Shown here: piece by piece, positions 1 through 8,161 of the stretch
How the letters are laid out: each line of letters opens with the position of its first letter
How positions within the stretch are numbered: the stretch's first letter is position 1
Source: Thermogutta sp.
GTDB lineage: Bacteria; Planctomycetota; Planctomycetia; Pirellulales; Thermoguttaceae
Direction of reading: 5' to 3'
DNA: 17,507 nucleotides
Assembly (NCBI GenBank): GCA_012798155.1
Contig: JAAZNR010000343.1
Coordinates: 1-17,507, forward strand
The notes under the pieces: model-generated
Databases searched by the model: none
What the model saw: the letters and a program-made list of their open reading frames with translations, nothing else
What the model was told of the DNA's origin: nothing
Position numbers and translations under genes: made by a program

Positions 1-528
1 CCCTCGCATCAGTTTTCGATAGGCCTCCACGGCCAATTGATCGCAGCGTTCGTTTTCCGCGTGGCCGGTGTGACCGTACACGTGTTGGAATCGGACGTCG
101 TGCTGGTCCAACAGCTCGGCCAGCCGCCGCCAGAGGTCGTCGTTCTTGACCGGCACCGGTTTTCCCTTGACCTTCCGCATCCAGCCGTTGGCGCGCCAGC
201 CCGGCAGCCATTCCGAGAACCCTTTTCCGACATACTGGCTGTCGGTAATGACGGTCACGCGGCTTGGCCGTCGGAGGGCCTCCAACCCGCGGATCACGGC
301 CGTCAATTCCATGCGATTGTTGGTGGTTTCCGGTTCCGCGCCCGATTGAACCATCTCCTTGCCGCTGGCGGGGTGCCGAAGGATGAAGGCCCAACCGCCC
401 GGCCCGGGATTACCCGAACAGGCCCCGTCGGAATACAGCAGGACCTGCGGCAAGTTCGTCGCCGACCGGCGATCGCTCGGCCTACGCCGCGCCGCCTCCT
501 CCGCTCCGGCCGTCCTCGATCCGTCCAT
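1..528 (-). CDS. rnhA: Ribonuclease HI, 3' end cut by window edge
   Basis: RNase HI cleaves the RNA strand of RNA:DNA hybrids in the cytoplasm during replication and R-loop removal. The minus-strand translation shows the family signature clearly: [17 protein letters not shown] (first catalytic Asp), [16 protein letters not shown] (catalytic Glu), [15 protein letters not shown] (second Asp) and [15 protein letters not shown] (basic/His loop and last Asp). All four metal-binding acidic residues are present. The frame is still open at base 1, so only the last few residues are missing. The start is uncertain. ATG at 528 leaves about 30 residues before the conserved core, while in-frame ATGs at 567 and 663 also exist, and an in-frame TAG at 670-672 sets the limit. 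No strong Shine-Dalgarno decides between them. It lies downstream of the heme histidine kinase on the same strand, with a gap of 100-240 bp depending on the start, so co-transcription is possible but unproven. Confidence 0.93.
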   Translation of the reverse strand, partial: MDGSRTAGAEEAARRRPSDRRSATNLPQVLLYSDGACSGNPGPGGWAFILRHPASGKEMVQSGAEPETTNNRMELTAVIRGLEALRRPSRVTVITDSQYVGKGFSEWLPGWRANGWMRKVKGKPVPVKNDDLWRRLAELLDQHDVRFQHVYGHTGHAENERCDQLAVEAYRKLMRG

Positions 529-769
529 CAGCTCATCGCCCTGCGAATAGGACAAGTCCGCTTCCATGAGAGCCGCAAACAGGCCGGCCGAGTTTCCCCG
601 AAGCAGGCCTGCCGCGGCTTGTGCCGAACCGCCTGGGCCGCCGACCTCGCCGCGGTGGATCATGGCGGCCTACCAACGTCCTCACGCCGACCCGGCATAC
701 AACCCTTGCTTTCGGCGGCAATGCCCGCCGAGCGACTCGGCACCGCCATCCGCCGCCGCGGTCCGGAGG

Positions 770-2551
770 TCACCGGCCTTGGGCGGTCGGACTGCGGCGC
801 ATCGCAGCGGAGTCCGAGGCGGCGGGACGATCGCGGTCGAATCGCATCCGCGAGAAGTCGGAAAACTCCTCCCCCACCGGTCGATCTTCGAGGTGGGAAA
901 TCTCCAATTGCCACGGTAATCGGACCGTGAACACGCTTCCCCGGCCCAATTCGCTCTGCACGCTCACTTCGCCGCCCAGCAATCGGCACAGTTCCTTCAC
1001 GATCGACAAACCCAAGCCGGAGCCGGGATACTCGCGCTTCAGAGGGTCGCCGTCCGGCATGGCGGTCCGCCCTTGGCGGAACTTCTCGAAGATGATCTGA
1101 CGATCCTCCTCGGCGATCCCGACGCCCGTGTCGGCGACTCGCATCACCATGCAACCCTGCTGATCGCGATACACCGAGATGCGGATGGACCCGCCTTCCG
1201 GGGTAAACTTGATCGCATTGGAAAGCAGGTTGTTGAGGATCTGGGCGACGCGATTCTGATCTTGAAACATGGGCGGCAGATTCGGTTCGATGTCCACGCT
1301 GAGGTCGATGTTTTTCTTTTCAGTCAGGGGCCTGGCCATGTCGCACTGCGAATGCACCACCTGCTCGACGGCGAATTCCGTGGGGCGGACCTCCATCCGT
1401 CCCGCCTCCATCTTGGCCAGGTCCAAGATGTTATTGATCATTTCCAGCAGCATCCGCCCGGACTTCTGGATGTTTTGCACGTACCGCCGTTGCTTCTCAT
1501 CCAAGGACTCGATGGAGCTGAGCACCTCGCTGAAGCCCAAGATACTGTTCAGCGGCGTGCGGAGCTCATGGCTCATGGTGGCCATGAAGTCGCTTTTGAC
1601 CCGGTTCATTTCGTAGAGTTGCATATTGAGCTGCGCCACCTCATCCAACTTGGCGTCCAACTCGGCGTTCAGATCGCGAAGCTGGTCCTGCACCGCCACC
1701 AAGTGGCTCAACATGCGGTTGAAGGCGTTGGCCAATAGCTCGAACTCGTCGCGGGTATGGATTCTCGCCCGCAGCGCCGTGTTGCCCTCGGTGATGGCTT
1801 CGCTGACCGCCCGGAGGTGCCGCAAGGGCCGGACGATCACGTAGCGGATCGTCACATAGAAGGCGATCATGGCCAGGAACGCGGTGATGATGGCCACGGC
1901 CAGGAGCATGCTCCAGTACTTCATCACGGCGGCCTGAGTCGGACCGTTGGGGATCGTCACTTGAAGCACGGCCATCAAATCGCCCTCGCGGATGGGCGCC
2001 GAGGCGGTGCTCGTCGATCCCGGCGTGTATCCCTCGCCCTCCAGCAAGCGATGGCAGTCCACGCAGGATCGCTCGGCCCAGATCGGCTGGTAGTATTGGT
2101 ATTCCCGCCCGCCCTCTACCAGGCGCTCGGCAAACAGCACGGCGTCCTCTTGATTGCGATCCTCCTCCGTCATGCGAGCGAATTGCTGCAGCAATTCCGA
2201 CTCCAAGGCGTCCTGGGGCGGCCCCCCCTCCGACGTCTCCTGAAATCGCCGCTCCGGCGGGCGGACGAAACGCCATCGATACCCCTGCAATTCGCGATTC
2301 CGAATCACGCCCGTCAGGTATTCCACAAAGTCTTTTCGCGGCTCCATCGCGCGATAATGCGTGGTCAGCATCACCTGATCGACCAACAGGCGGGCCGTAT
2401 CGGGATTCTGCCGGGTCACCACTTCTCCCGTCACGCGCCAATACAGCAACACGCTGACCGCGATGACCAGGACGAGAAACAGGCCGAAGAGCGCAAGGCA
2501 CTTGACCTCCAAGCTGGTTTCGATGAGGGCGCGATCCAGGCGGCGACTCAT
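770..2551 (-). CDS. Membrane sensor histidine kinase with periplasmic c-type heme (Tll0287/DUF3365-like) domain
   Basis: This 593-residue kinase probably senses a redox or gaseous signal outside the membrane and phosphorylates an unknown response regulator. Visible in order: a transmembrane helix at about 17-39; a periplasmic domain at about 40-212 containing SCVDCHRLL, where CVDCH at 163-167 is a CxxCH heme-attachment motif; a second transmembrane helix at about 214-238; a HAMP region at about 239-290; a coiled coil at about 285-320; a HisKA domain with the phosphoacceptor His328 in MSHELRTPLNSILGF; and an ATPase domain with N box LNNLLSNAIKFTPEGG, G1 ADTGVGI (Asp474), F box FEKFRQG and G2 GSGLGLSIVKEL. 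The heme-bearing domain between two membrane segments resembles the DUF3365/Tll0287-like family. A 45-residue acidic tail follows the kinase domain. No response regulator is encoded in the window, so it is an orphan here. It lies between priA and rnhA on the same strand. Confidence 0.93.
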   Translation of the reverse strand: MSRRLDRALIETSLEVKCLALFGLFLVLVIAVSVLLYWRVTGEVVTRQNPDTARLLVDQVMLTTHYRAMEPRKDFVEYLTGVIRNRELQGYRWRFVRPPERRFQETSEGGPPQDALESELLQQFARMTEEDRNQEDAVLFAERLVEGGREYQYYQPIWAERSCVDCHRLLEGEGYTPGSTSTASAPIREGDLMAVLQVTIPNGPTQAAVMKYWSMLLAVAIITAFLAMIAFYVTIRYVIVRPLRHLRAVSEAITEGNTALRARIHTRDEFELLANAFNRMLSHLVAVQDQLRDLNAELDAKLDEVAQLNMQLYEMNRVKSDFMATMSHELRTPLNSILGFSEVLSSIESLDEKQRRYVQNIQKSGRMLLEMINNILDLAKMEAGRMEVRPTEFAVEQVVHSQCDMARPLTEKKNIDLSVDIEPNLPPMFQDQNRVAQILNNLLSNAIKFTPEGGSIRISVYRDQQGCMVMRVADTGVGIAEEDRQIIFEKFRQGRTAMPDGDPLKREYPGSGLGLSIVKELCRLLGGEVSVQSELGRGSVFTVRLPWQLEISHLEDRPVGEEFSDFSRMRFDRDRPAASDSAAMRRSPTAQGR

Positions 2552-2965
2552 GATCTCGCCGATCCCTTACTGTACGGCCGATTCTTCAATCGCATCCAAT
2601 CCACGCGACATGTCCCGTCACACTGTCGTTTCCGAGCGATGCGCAACCTCCGCCCCCGTCCTGGGACCTCCGTCCCCCGTCCCGGGACCTCCGTCCCCCG
2701 CCCCGGAACGGCCGGCATCGCCCCCCGGCAACGCTTGCCCAAGCCATTCCATGATACGCCGCCGGCACCTCCGGCGAAAAGGCGTTCCCGCCGCCGTCGG
2801 GCCGTTCGTGCCTTGGCAAGCGGAGCACAACAGGTCGCATCCGGCCGCCGATGTTGGCACGACCATCCGTGGCTTCGAGGTTGCGTGGCGAGCGGCTCGC
2901 CGCCGTCCCATCGGCGCCCACGGGAGCCGACGCCCGTCTCCTCGGCCAAGACGATGGGCAACGCG
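2552..2965. other. Intergenic region between priA and the heme kinase
   Basis: This 414-bp stretch separates the end of priA from the start of the heme histidine kinase, both on the minus strand. It contains a 21-bp tandem repeat (2645-2709). Several long open frames cross it, but they are arginine- and glycine-rich and look like GC-rich shadows. One minus-strand frame (2618-2866) carries CDLLCSACQGTNGP with three spaced cysteines, but it has no ribosome binding site and reads into the tandem repeat, so I do not call it a gene. The promoter of the kinase presumably lies here, but no convincing -35/-10 pair was seen. Confidence 0.5.
2645..2709. repeat. 21-bp tandem repeat, about three copies
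   Basis: The unit CCCCCGTCCYGGGACCTCCGT occurs at 2653-2673 and 2674-2694 with one mismatch. Partial, degenerate copies lie on both sides (ACCTCCG before, CCCCCGCCCCGGAACG after). The unit contains the palindromic core CCCGGG. It lies about 100 bp upstream of the heme kinase start codon. Its function is unknown. Confidence 0.8.
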
Positions 2966-5257
2966 TCAAAGCATATCGATCGGATCGACATCGACCGTAC
3001 ACGCAATTTCCTCCGGGAGCCTGACATCGTTCAAAACCGAGCGGATTGCTCGGCGGAGGCGTTCGCCGTCGGAGGTTTGAATCAGAAAGTGATAGCGAAA
3101 CCTTCCCCGCAACTTGGCCAACGGCGCCGGTGCCGGGCCGAGCAATCGAAACAACGCCTCCCCGTTTGCCGCGTTCGCCCACTCTTGTCGAATCCGCTCG
3201 GCCAGGGTCTCGGCCGCCAAACGAGCCGGTGCTTGCCGCACGGAGTGAAGGACGAAGCGGATGAGTTGTGCGAAGGGCGGGTAGTGCATCGACCGGCGAT
3301 TGGGCAGCTCCCAGGCGGCGAACTGTTCGTAATCGTGCCGCACCGCCGCCAAGATGGCCGGGTTCTCCGGATCGAAAGTCTGAACCCAGACCTCGCCGCC
3401 CTGATCCCCCCTCCCCGTTCGCCCCGCCACTTGCGTGACCAATTGGAAGGTCCGTTCCGCCGCGCGAAAATCGGGAAAGTGCAGCGCCGTGTCGGCGTTG
3501 ATCACGCCCACCAGGGTGACGTTGGGAAAGTCCAGCCCCTTGGCAATCATCTGCGTGCCCAACAAGATGCGGACTTCGCCGCGACGAAAGGCCTCCAGGG
3601 CCTTTTCGTGCGAGCCGCGACTTCGCATCGTATCGGCGTCCATTCTCAGGCAGGCCACGTCCGGGTATCGAGCACGAATCTCCGCCTCCAACCGCTCCGT
3701 CCCCAAGCCGCTGAAGTGAATGCCCTCGAATCGGCATTCGGGGCAGCGAGTCGGCGCGGGCACGCGGTAGTCGCAGTAGTGGCACATCGCCGTGGCCTCG
3801 GAGCGGTGATGGGTCAAGGCGATATCGCAATCCGGACATCGCACCACGTACCCGCACCGGGCACACTGGATGTGCGTCGCAAAGCCGCGTCGATTCAACA
3901 GCAAAATCACCTGCCCCCCTTGCGCCAGCGCTTGCCGCACGGCGGCGTCCAGTCGCCGCGTAATCGCCCCCTTGTCTCCCCGTTTGCCCCGCGGCTCGCG
4001 CAGGTCGATCGTGCGCACCGCCGGCAAGGGGCGATCCTCGATCCGCCGCGAGAGCTTGACCAACCGGTACCTGCCCGATTGTGCGCCGTGCCAACTTTCC
4101 AACGAGGGCGTCGCCGACCCTAGAACCAACGGCACGTTTTCCAGCATGGCCCGTTGCAGGGCGACGTCCCGGGCATGGTAACGCGGCGTTTCATCCTGCT
4201 TAAAAGAGGTCTCGTGCTCCTCGTCGAGAACGATCAGCCCCAGGTGCGGCGTGGGCGCAAACACGGCGCTCCGCGCGCCGACGACCACCTGCACGCCGCC
4301 CGACGCGATCCACTCCCACTGCCGCGCCCGCTCCACGTCGGTCAAGTGACTGTGCAGTACGGCCACATGTTCGAATCGCGACCGAAACCGATCCAGTGTT
4401 TGCGGAGTCAGGCTGATTTCCGGCACCAGCACCACGGCCTGCCTGCCGTACGAAACCACCTCCTGGATGGCTTGGATATAGACCTCCGTCTTGCCGCTGC
4501 CCGTGACTCCCTGGATCAACACCGTACCGTGCTTTCCGGAGCGCAGCACCTCTAGGACGGCATCCCGGGCGGTGCGTTGCTCGTCGGTCAGTGCCAACGG
4601 AGCTTGCCGAGCAAAGACTTCGCGCCCGAGTTTTCCTTCCCGGACACGAACCGATTCCTTGCGGATCCAACCGCGAAGGACGAGGTTTTTCAGCACGCCT
4701 TCCTTGCAGCCCGAGGCCGCCGCCAGATCCCGCGGGTCCCAGGCCCGATCTTCGCGCGTCAAAATCTCCAAAACTTTGCGCTGCTTAGCGGTCAGCTTGA
4801 GGTTCTCGAGATTGGCCGCGGCAACCGTTGCGCGGACAAAAATCCGCCAGCGCGAGCCGGCTTGCCGCCGAACTCCCGCGGGCACCACGGCCTCCAAGAC
4901 CTGCCCCCACTCACAGAGGTAGTGATCCGCAATCCACGCGGTCAACTTCAGCATCGTGGGAGAGAGCAACGCCCGCTCGTCCAAGACGCGGCGCACGCTT
5001 TTCAATCGATCGCCGGAAACGCGTTGCCACAGCAGGTCCACACAGTAACCGATCCGCGGCCGGTTCCCCCGACCGAAGGGCACTTCCAGCCGCTTTCCGG
5101 GGCAAACGGCGTCCGCCATTTCCTCCGGCACCCGATAATGGAAGGCGCCGCGGGCCCCTTGCCCGAATACGACCACCGCCACGGGGGACTCCTCTTGGTC
5201 TTCCCAAGGCGCCTCCACCGGGGCATCATCGAAGAGAGTTCTCTGTTTTTCCTTCAT
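2966..5257 (-). CDS. priA: Primosomal protein N' (PriA), replication-restart helicase
   Basis: PriA is a 3'-5' superfamily 2 DNA helicase that recognises stalled forks and reloads the replisome. From ATG 5257 the protein is 763 residues, close to the usual 730-800. Domains in order: N-terminal 3'-end DNA-binding domain (about 25-130); winged helix (about 150-210); helicase lobe 1 with Walker A GVTGSGKT at 250-257 and the DEEH box at 345-348; a zinc region with eight cysteines (465, 468, 474, 477, 492, 495, 505, 508) in four CxxC pairs; and helicase lobe 2 with LLGTQMIAKGLDFPNV and QVAGRTGRGDQGG. All motifs needed for activity are visible. The frame stays open to another possible start at 5551, which adds 98 poorly structured residues. 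I prefer 5257 because MKEKQRTLFDD leads directly into the conserved domain. Neither start has a clear Shine-Dalgarno. The gene is divergent from nadD. Confidence 0.95.
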   Translation of the reverse strand: MKEKQRTLFDDAPVEAPWEDQEESPVAVVVFGQGARGAFHYRVPEEMADAVCPGKRLEVPFGRGNRPRIGYCVDLLWQRVSGDRLKSVRRVLDERALLSPTMLKLTAWIADHYLCEWGQVLEAVVPAGVRRQAGSRWRIFVRATVAAANLENLKLTAKQRKVLEILTREDRAWDPRDLAAASGCKEGVLKNLVLRGWIRKESVRVREGKLGREVFARQAPLALTDEQRTARDAVLEVLRSGKHGTVLIQGVTGSGKTEVYIQAIQEVVSYGRQAVVLVPEISLTPQTLDRFRSRFEHVAVLHSHLTDVERARQWEWIASGGVQVVVGARSAVFAPTPHLGLIVLDEEHETSFKQDETPRYHARDVALQRAMLENVPLVLGSATPSLESWHGAQSGRYRLVKLSRRIEDRPLPAVRTIDLREPRGKRGDKGAITRRLDAAVRQALAQGGQVILLLNRRGFATHIQCARCGYVVRCPDCDIALTHHRSEATAMCHYCDYRVPAPTRCPECRFEGIHFSGLGTERLEAEIRARYPDVACLRMDADTMRSRGSHEKALEAFRRGEVRILLGTQMIAKGLDFPNVTLVGVINADTALHFPDFRAAERTFQLVTQVAGRTGRGDQGGEVWVQTFDPENPAILAAVRHDYEQFAAWELPNRRSMHYPPFAQLIRFVLHSVRQAPARLAAETLAERIRQEWANAANGEALFRLLGPAPAPLAKLRGRFRYHFLIQTSDGERLRRAIRSVLNDVRLPEEIACTVDVDPIDML

Positions 5258-5790
5258 ATCGCCGTTGCGGGGGGGTCGGTCGAGCAAGGTCGATGGACAG
5301 GCCGGCCCGACACTGTCATCGCCTCTCATTACATTCTCGCCGTCGTTTTCGCCCGACGCCCGGTCAACGGCTCGCGAACACCGGGGCATTCCCCCGTCCT
5401 CCCAAGGCGATACAATAGGCTTGCGACCGGTTTGGGCCGCCGGCATTTCCCTCTCATTCTGAGCTTCCCGAACCGGTTCTGCCATGCCAAGATCAGCAGG
5501 ACTTGCGTCCCCCCAGCTTGTGCGGTCGGGGATTTCATCCGGCGTAGTCACGCTTGCCTGGTCGATGTCGTTAGGCTCCTCACCCTTGGGAAGGACAACG
5601 GGGACAATCGCGATCTACAAGCGAATGAATATCCTAATACCACAGCGCCGGCTCGGCCGGCATTGCTCAATCGGGGTATTCCGGAGAACCAGTCTTTCGG
5701 AATTCGAGAAACGTGGAGTATCCGAATTAGCGAGCCGGCGCCGTAGCACTGATCTATCAGGCGAATAACGATCCCCATTCACAAAACATC
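5258..5790. other. Divergent intergenic region between priA and nadD
   Basis: This 533-bp stretch separates the preferred priA start from nadD, and promoters for both presumably lie here. The part 5258-5551 is open in the priA frame and could instead be a 98-residue N-terminal extension. The part 5552-5790 is less GC-rich, but shows no convincing -35/-10 pair, terminator or known operator. No repeat or RNA gene was recognised. Confidence 0.4.
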
Positions 5791-6393
5791 ATGCGCATCG
5801 GCATTTACGGCGGAACGTTCGATCCGATTCATTTCGGCCACCTGTTGCTGGCCGAGAGTTGCCGCGAGCAAATCCCCCTGGATAAGGTTTTTTTCGTACC
5901 CGCCGGTAATCCGCCGCACAAACGCGGGACTGCGGTGACCCCGGCCGTGGATCGCCTTGCCATGCTGGAGCTTGCGATCTTCGGCGAAGACGCCTTCGCC
6001 TCTTGCCGTTACGAAATCGACCGAGAAGAGGTCAGCTACACCGTGGACACCGTGCGGTGGTTCCGTGAGTCCCGGCCGGAGGCGGAGCTTTTCTTGATGA
6101 TGGGTGCCGATATGTGGTACGACCTCCCCCACTGGCGAGACCCCCGAGAGATATGCCGCTTGGCCACGCCGGTGGCCGTCTGCCGCCCGGGAATCCCGGC
6201 CCCCAACCCCGATCGCCTGCTGCCGCTGCTTCCGGAAAATGGGCCGATACGGAACGTTTTGCGGGTGGAAATGCCTGCGATAGGCATTTCGTCGTCCGAA
6301 ATTCGTGCTCGGGTTGCCGCGGGAAAGAGCATTCGCTTCCGCGTTCCCCGTGCAGTCGAAGCGTACATCGCGACTCACCGGCTGTATCGGTAG
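5791..6393 (+). CDS. nadD: Nicotinate-nucleotide adenylyltransferase (NadD)
   Basis: NadD joins ATP and nicotinate mononucleotide to give deamido-NAD and pyrophosphate in cytoplasmic NAD synthesis. At 200 residues it has the usual family length. The start MRIGIYGGTFDPIHFGHLLL contains the nucleotidyltransferase GGTFDPIHxGH motif, with both active-site histidines. VFFVPAGNPPHKRG follows, and near the end ISSSEIRARVAAGKSIRFRVP matches the conserved ISSTxIR ATP-binding motif. LFLMMGADMWYDLPHWRDP corresponds to the substrate-contacting GxDxxxxLxxW region. No Shine-Dalgarno precedes the ATG. Downstream, 167 bp separate it from a convergent small gene. That gap has a short hairpin (CCCGCC-AA-GGCGGG at 6470-6483) without a T tract, so it is not a confident terminator. 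Confidence 0.96.
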   Translation: MRIGIYGGTFDPIHFGHLLLAESCREQIPLDKVFFVPAGNPPHKRGTAVTPAVDRLAMLELAIFGEDAFASCRYEIDREEVSYTVDTVRWFRESRPEAELFLMMGADMWYDLPHWRDPREICRLATPVAVCRPGIPAPNPDRLLPLLPENGPIRNVLRVEMPAIGISSSEIRARVAAGKSIRFRVPRAVEAYIATHRLYR

Positions 6394-6560
6394 ATCTCCC
6401 GATCTCCGCGGGCGACGGGCGGATGAGTCGCACTTCGGCCAACCTTGCTCGCTCGCCCTTCCCCGCTTACCCGCCAAGGCGGGAGGCGGCGGGACGTACC
6501 GACCGGCTCGCGAGGGGTTTTGCTGACCCGCTCGCCCGATTCCGTTGCGATTCGCGCCGC

Positions 6561-6767
6561 CTATGCGGGATTCTCGCCCCGACTCAAGGCCTCTCGCAAT
6601 TGTTCCCATTGCTCCTGAGCCGAGCAGGCTGCGTCGATAAAGACCACGGTCTTTCCCCGTAACTCGCAAACGGAGCAGCCGGCTCCACCCAGCCACTCCT
6701 CTCTGATTTCGTATCCCATGCTCCTTGCCAAATCCACGAGATCTCTTACGGCATCCACCGCGCTCAT
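6561..6767 (-). CDS. Small conserved-looking protein of unknown function, 68 residues
   Basis: I do not recognise a function. From ATG 6767 the protein begins MSAVDAVRDLVDLARSMGYE. It has a helical first third, a central GGAGCSVCELRGKTVVFIDA with a CxxC pair and a beta-strand pattern, and an acidic helical end (AQEQWEQLREAL). The layout (helix, LRGK-VVFID strand, helix) resembles small uncharacterised bacterial proteins I have seen, but I cannot name a family. The frame opens further upstream to 6830, but the start at 6767 is preceded by GGGAG with 7-nt spacing. It converges on nadD. The paired cysteines might bind metal or form a disulfide; this is inference. Confidence 0.7.
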   Translation of the reverse strand: MSAVDAVRDLVDLARSMGYEIREEWLGGAGCSVCELRGKTVVFIDAACSAQEQWEQLREALSRGENPA

Positions 6768-6897
6768 CCTTGAACTCCCGCTCCATCTTGCCCATTCCGT
6801 TCGCCGTAGGGATTTGCGGCACGCGGACAAATCTTGCTGATTGTAGCATTCGCAAGTCGAGAGCAGAAGGCAAAATCGTCGATACGATTGTCAGACC

Positions 6898-7017
6898 CCG
6901 ACAGCTCCCCGCAGAAAGATCATCCTCCCGGCGAACAGATCATGCTCCCAGTGGAGAGATCATCCGCCTCGCGCAGACATCGTGCTCTTTGGGGAGAGAT
7001 CATGCTCGGGCGACGAA
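6898..7017. repeat. Six-copy 20-bp tandem repeat upstream of an orphan kinase
   Basis: Degenerate copies begin at 6898, 6918, 6938, 6958, 6978 and 6998, exactly 20 bp apart. The approximate consensus is GATCATGCTCCCNGNGNAGA. Copies 2, 3, 4 and 6 keep GATCAT. Copy 3 contains CTCC-CAGT-GGAG, able to form a small hairpin. Twenty bases is not a multiple of three, so the array is not a protein repeat. It lies 95-215 bp upstream of the kinase ATG at 7113. The constant two-helical-turn period would suit cooperative protein binding on one face, but no binding protein is known. Confidence 0.85.
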
Positions 7018-7109
7018 GTCAGGGAGGGTTTGGAAGTTTTGCCCGTCCCACAAGATCGACACAGCGCATCCGCCGGGAAATCCTGCGAAAGTTTAGCGAT
7101 TTTCGATAG
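7002..7109 (+). CDS. Possible 35-residue leader ORF ahead of the kinase
   Basis: The last copy of the 20-bp repeat creates GGGGAGAGATC just before an ATG at 7002, giving a good Shine-Dalgarno with GGAG 5 nt from the start. The reading frame encodes a basic 35-residue peptide beginning MLGRRSQGG and ending at TAG 7107-7109. That stop lies 3 nt before the ATG at 7113 proposed for the kinase, a spacing that would allow reinitiation. The peptide resembles nothing known to me and may be chance. It would lose significance if the kinase really starts at GTG 7185. Confidence 0.25.
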   Translation: MLGRRSQGGFGSFARPTRSTQRIRREILRKFSDFR

Positions 7110-7112
7110 ATT

Positions 7113-8111
7113 ATGCCCGGTGCTCGTCTTCGATCGCCGCGGCACCCTTTGCCAAGATACGTGACCAGCATCGAGGAATCCTCCGTGGCAGACACGACTC
7201 CCGCTACGTCTGACGTCAGTCTTGAAGAGCAAGTCCGCATCCTCCAAGAGCGGCTTCAACGCGCGGAAAGGATGACCGCCCTGGGGGAATTGGTGGGAAC
7301 CACCACGCACGAGTTCAACAACGTACTTACCACCATCTTGAATTGGGCGCGCCACGGACTGCGGCACAAGGACGATGCGACCCGGGAAAAGGCCCTGGAG
7401 ACCATCATCAGTGCGGCCAACCGCGGCAGCAAGATTACGCAAACGATTTTGGGCTTAGCCAGAAATCGGTCCGGCGAAATGGAGCCCACCGACCTTCGCC
7501 GGTTGCTCACGGATACCCTGCTGCTCTTGGAACGGGAGATGAACAAGTATCACGTGCGGGTGGAAGTGCAGGCCGACTCCGTCCCGCCCGTGCTAGCCGA
7601 CGGAAACCAGATTCAGCAGGTATTGCTGAATCTTTTGGTCAACGCCCGGCAGGCCATGCCGCGGGGAGGCCGGCTGACGATCCGCCTGAAGCACGACCCC
7701 GAATCTCAAACCGTGGATTTGCAGATTCGCGATTACGGGACGGGGATTCCGCCCGAGGTGCTCCCTCGCATCTTCGATCCCTACTTCACGACCAAGAAGG
7801 GTCCCGACGCTAGCGGGAAGGGCGGCAGCGGCCTCGGTCTGTCGGCCTGCCGCGACATCATCGAGGCGCATCACGGCCGCATTCGCGTGGAAAGCGCTCT
7901 GGGAAAGGGTACGTGTTTTACCATCCGCCTGCCCGTCGCCAAGCAACCCTTGCCGGCCCCCCCCCGCGACAACGATGGGACCGACGCCTCGCCGGAATCG
8001 CCCCACGAGATGCCGATATCCCGCGCCGGCGGGCGCGCTGCGCCGGCCGCTCCCTTCAGCCGTTCGATCCGCTCGGCCGAAGCACCGCGTCCATCCCGCG
8101 GTGAAACGTAA
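7113..8111 (+). CDS. Soluble orphan sensor histidine kinase
   Basis: This is a cytoplasmic histidine kinase of up to 332 residues, with no transmembrane segment and no recognisable input domain. A coiled coil (about 36-58, EEQVRILQERLQRAERM) leads into LGELVGTTTHEFNNVLTTIL, with phosphoacceptor His66. This dimerisation region resembles NtrB-class kinases. The ATPase domain follows, with N box VLLNLLVNARQAMP, G1 RDYGTGIP (Asp207), F box IFDPYFTTK and G2 GKGGSGLGLSACRDIIEAH. After about residue 275 comes a 57-residue tail rich in Pro, Ala, Ser and Arg, which looks disordered. Two starts compete: ATG 7113 without a clear Shine-Dalgarno, and GTG 7185 with GAGG 8 nt upstream, which would give 308 residues and drop a non-conserved leader. 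No response regulator is nearby. The 20-bp repeat array lies just upstream and may control it. Confidence 0.92.
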   Translation: MPGARLRSPRHPLPRYVTSIEESSVADTTPATSDVSLEEQVRILQERLQRAERMTALGELVGTTTHEFNNVLTTILNWARHGLRHKDDATREKALETIISAANRGSKITQTILGLARNRSGEMEPTDLRRLLTDTLLLLEREMNKYHVRVEVQADSVPPVLADGNQIQQVLLNLLVNARQAMPRGGRLTIRLKHDPESQTVDLQIRDYGTGIPPEVLPRIFDPYFTTKKGPDASGKGGSGLGLSACRDIIEAHHGRIRVESALGKGTCFTIRLPVAKQPLPAPPRDNDGTDASPESPHEMPISRAGGRAAPAAPFSRSIRSAEAPRPSRGET

Positions 8112-8161
8112 TCGACGCCGGACCGTCGCCATTTCCGGACGGCCACAAAACAGCCGCTCGC

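Noticed and set aside
2618..2866. Small minus-strand frame with CDLLCSACQGTNGP, possibly a zinc or cytochrome-like fragment
   Set aside because: No ribosome binding site, no CxxCH motif, an arginine-rich composition, and its end is translated tandem repeat. Too weak to call.
1757..4123. 788-residue plus-strand open frame
   Set aside because: It runs antisense through the heme kinase, the intergenic gap and priA; it has no recognisable domain and is a GC-rich shadow of real genes.
6470..6483. Hairpin CCCGCC-AA-GGCGGG after nadD as a terminator
   Set aside because: Stem of six with almost no loop and no T tract; not enough for an intrinsic terminator.
6898..7017. CRISPR array
   Set aside because: The 20-bp units are contiguous and degenerate, with no unique spacers between conserved repeats, and no cas genes are present.
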